A DNA stretch of 14,020 bases. It comes from Chloroflexota bacterium (GTDB taxonomy: Bacteria > Chloroflexota > UBA6077). Below are positions 12,605 through 14,020 of the stretch, in pieces (the first letter of the stretch is position 1; each line of letters starts with the position of its first letter). A program made the position numbers and the translations under genes. The DNA lies in the NCBI GenBank assembly GCA_021806765.1, contig JAJZQR010000128.1:1-14020 (forward strand). The letters are read 5' to 3'. The notes beneath the pieces are model-generated. The model saw nothing but the letters and a program-made list of their open reading frames with translations, did not search any database and had not been told where the DNA came from.

Positions 12605-13675
12605 TCAGCCGATGGAAATCCGCGCCCGGTCTTCGATCCAGATGAAAAGATCGCGGTTCGCCTGCAACCAGCGGAGGTGCCGCTCGATCCCTCGCCACGC
12701 TGATATCCCGGGTGTCCAACCCAGGTCCGAGGTCGCGCGCCGAATGTCGCTCACGTAGACCTTCTGGTCTCCGGGCCTCCACTCGCCGTAGCCAACGGGA
12801 ACGGGGCGGTCCAACCCCCGGCCCAAGAAGGACACCAGCCATCGTAGCGATATGGCGTTGTGCGCCCCACCGCCGATATTGTAGACCTTTCCCCGAGTGG
12901 TCTCTATCCTCTCCACGGCCAGATCGTAGACCGCCACCAGATCGTCCACGTGCAGCACGTCACGCACCTGGTTGCCATCGCCGTAGATCGTCAGGGGGAC
13001 CCCGAACATGGCCGACAGGGCGAAATGGGTCACCCAGCCCTGGTCCTCGTTGCCCCACTGGTGAGGTCCATAGATGCAGGACTGGCGGAGCACCACCGTA
13101 GGGAGTCCGTAGATACGGGCGTAGTCCCTCACATACTGGTCCCCCGCACCCTTGGAGCAGCCATAAGGGGAATGGAAGTCCAGAGGCCAGTCCTCCGATA
13201 CGCCCTGGGGCAGGCTGCGGTACTGGTACCCGCTCCCACCCAACTCTACTCCCGCCCTCTCCATGCTCCCGTACACCTTATTGGTGGAAGCGAAGACCAC
13301 GGCGGGCCAGCGCCCCGATTGGCGTGCCGCCTCCAGTAGATTGAAGGTACCTAAGGCATTCACCTCGAAGTCGTAGCGAGGATCGGAAAGGGAATTGGTG
13401 ACTCCCACCTGAGAAGCCAGATGGAAGACCACGTCGGCGTCGGCGGCGGCTCTTCTCAACTCGGCGAAGTCACGCACGTCGCCGATGACGGTCTCCAGCC
13501 CCGGGTTGTCCAGGGATTGCAGCCAGCGCAGGTTCTTCTCCGTTCCGGCCCTGGAGAGGTTGTCGAACACTCGAACCCTCCGACCTTTGGAGAGATAGTG
13601 GGCGACCAGATTGCTGCCGATGAACCCGGCTCCACCCGTCACCAGGACGAGACCATCCCTCTCGTAACGCAACAC
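12605..13675 (-). CDS. NAD-dependent sugar-nucleotide epimerase, CDP-paratose 2-epimerase-like
   Basis: This protein of about 356 aa is an extended short-chain dehydrogenase. The Rossmann motif TGGAGFIG lies near residues 13-20, with Asp38 (RVRVFDNLSR) for NAD ribose binding. ASTNKVYG (about 129-136) supplies the active-site Ser/Thr, and SPYGCSK holds the catalytic Tyr171-x3-Lys175. YARIYGLPTVVLRQSCIYGPHQWGNEDQGW is typical of the TyvE-like group, which makes CDP-tyvelose from CDP-paratose, or related NDP-hexose epimerases. No other CDP-sugar or glycosyltransferase gene is visible, so the sugar is unproven. The frame is open to ATG 13771, but I prefer GTG 13675: GGGGGAAGAG precedes it and the extra 32 residues are unlike the family and lack a ribosome-binding site. 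TTG 13672 is also possible. The gene lies upstream of rpoD on the same strand. Confidence 0.85.
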   Translation of the reverse strand: MLRYERDGLVLVTGGAGFIGSNLVAHYLSKGRRVRVFDNLSRAGTEKNLRWLQSLDNPGLETVIGDVRDFAELRRAAADADVVFHLASQVGVTNSLSDPRYDFEVNALGTFNLLEAARQSGRWPAVVFASTNKVYGSMERAGVELGGSGYQYRSLPQGVSEDWPLDFHSPYGCSKGAGDQYVRDYARIYGLPTVVLRQSCIYGPHQWGNEDQGWVTHFALSAMFGVPLTIYGDGNQVRDVLHVDDLVAVYDLAVERIETTRGKVYNIGGGAHNAISLRWLVSFLGRGLDRPVPVGYGEWRPGDQKVYVSDIRRATSDLGWTPGISAWRGIERHLRWLQANRDLFIWIEDRARISIG

Positions 13676-13823
13676 CTTCTCTTCCCCCTGACCAAGCCTG
13701 CTGCCAGCGGCAATCGATAAGAAGTGTACTCGAACCGAACGGAACAATCGAGCGGATCGATAGGCGACCATCTAATAAGTGTATCAAGATCAGGACCAGG
13801 CTGCGGCTACAGGCCCATTCGGA

Positions 13824-13969
13824 GCAGGGCCTTTTAGTTTTCCGGTGCCGAACCCACAAGGAGCAGCGTGGAGGCTACAACACCCCCTGTAGAGACGCGA
13901 CATGTCGCGTCTCTACGCACGTGCGTGGAGACCGTCGCTCTGCTCAGGGTGACAACTAAAAGGCCCTGC
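13824..13969. mobile_element. 146-bp element with 16-bp terminal inverted repeats (MITE-like)
   Basis: GCAGGGCCTTTTAGTT (13824-13839) is matched exactly by AACTAAAAGGCCCTGC (13954-13969). The inside has no open frame of note and holds a 28-base perfect palindrome plus a segment (about 13922-13953) whose reverse complement contains GTCACCCTGAGCAGAGCG, similar to a CCTGAGC-type intergenic repeat recalled from many environmental genomes. Target-site duplication is not evident: flanks are TTCGGA and CATTTG. Mobility is inferred from structure only. Confidence 0.6.
13889..13916. repeat. 28-base perfect palindrome nested in the TIR element
   Basis: GTAGAGACGCGACA (13889-13902) is directly followed by its reverse complement TGTCGCGTCTCTAC (13903-13916). 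A second palindrome, ACGCACGTGCGT (13915-13926), overlaps its right end. Sequences of the GTAGAGACG...CGTCTCTAC type are, to my recollection, dispersed repeats in cyanobacteria and some other phyla. As RNA it would be a very stable hairpin. Confidence 0.8.
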
Positions 13970-13990
13970 CATTTGGAGTAAGGAACAGGG

Positions 13991-14020
13991 TTGATCCTAG
14001 ACCGCCGGGGAGAGCTACCA
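13991..14020 (+). CDS. Possible start of a gene running off the window
   Basis: TTG at 13991 opens ten codons (ILDRRGELP after the start) to the window edge without a stop. AAGGA lies 6 bases upstream at 13980-13984. The evidence is only a plausible ribosome-binding site and an open frame of 30 bases, so this may be chance. No product can be named. Confidence 0.2.
   Translation, partial: MILDRRGELP

Noticed and set aside
13676..13771. N-terminal extension of the epimerase from ATG 13771
   Set aside because: No ribosome-binding site precedes this ATG, the extra 32 residues are unlike the family, and GTG 13675 has a good Shine-Dalgarno just before the Rossmann strand.
1..14020. tRNA, rRNA, CRISPR array, defence or toxin-antitoxin system, biosynthetic cluster
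   Set aside because: Reading the gaps and gene products found no cloverleaf, regularly spaced repeats, nuclease/toxin pairs or biosynthetic enzymes. The genes are unrelated housekeeping or metabolic units.

Overview
The window is GC-rich bacterial DNA. It holds eleven convincing protein-coding genes plus a short possible gene start at the right edge. I see no rRNA, tRNA, CRISPR array, transposase or phage gene. Several starts are GTG or TTG. A primary sigma factor, a CDP-paratose-epimerase-like protein and many short palindromic intergenic repeats together suggest an uncultured Chloroflexota-type organism. That placement is inference only; no taxonomic marker was searched.

Layout, left to right: (1) the 3' end of a Nudix CoA-pyrophosphatase-like gene (+) converges on a SirB1-family transglutaminase-like/TPR gene (-); both end inside copies of a GGACTGA-type heptamer. 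(2) A stand-alone molybdopterin oxidoreductase (+), without a Tat signal or partner subunits, converges on a ketopantoate-reductase-family gene (-), with a perfect hairpin between them. (3) A divergent intergenic region carries a symmetric pair of extended -10 promoters, one facing the reductase and one facing an MFS exporter (+). The exporter also has a 12-bp hairpin in its leader. (4) A large class II aldolase-like enzyme (+) converges on an unrecognised 239-aa protein (-) across a G/C-rich hairpin. (5) A GntR/HutC-type regulator (+), with a recognisable promoter and iterated CGTTA motifs in its leader, is followed by a D-2-hydroxyacid dehydrogenase (+) and a rhomboid protease (+). (6) On the minus strand lie the primary sigma factor rpoD and, upstream of it, a CDP-paratose 2-epimerase-like sugar-nucleotide gene. 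(7) The right end is non-coding and holds a 146-bp element with 16-bp terminal inverted repeats around a 28-nt perfect palindrome.

The genes do not form one operon. Most are single transcription units of general metabolism: CoA/nucleotide housekeeping, redox chemistry of small acids, aldol chemistry and efflux. The only likely functional link is GntR regulator to 2-hydroxyacid dehydrogenase, and it is weakened by a repeat element between them. The most unusual content is intergenic: at least five distinct palindromic or inverted-repeat element types, nearly one per gap, several of which look like members of dispersed families. I found no convincing evidence of a new multi-gene system.
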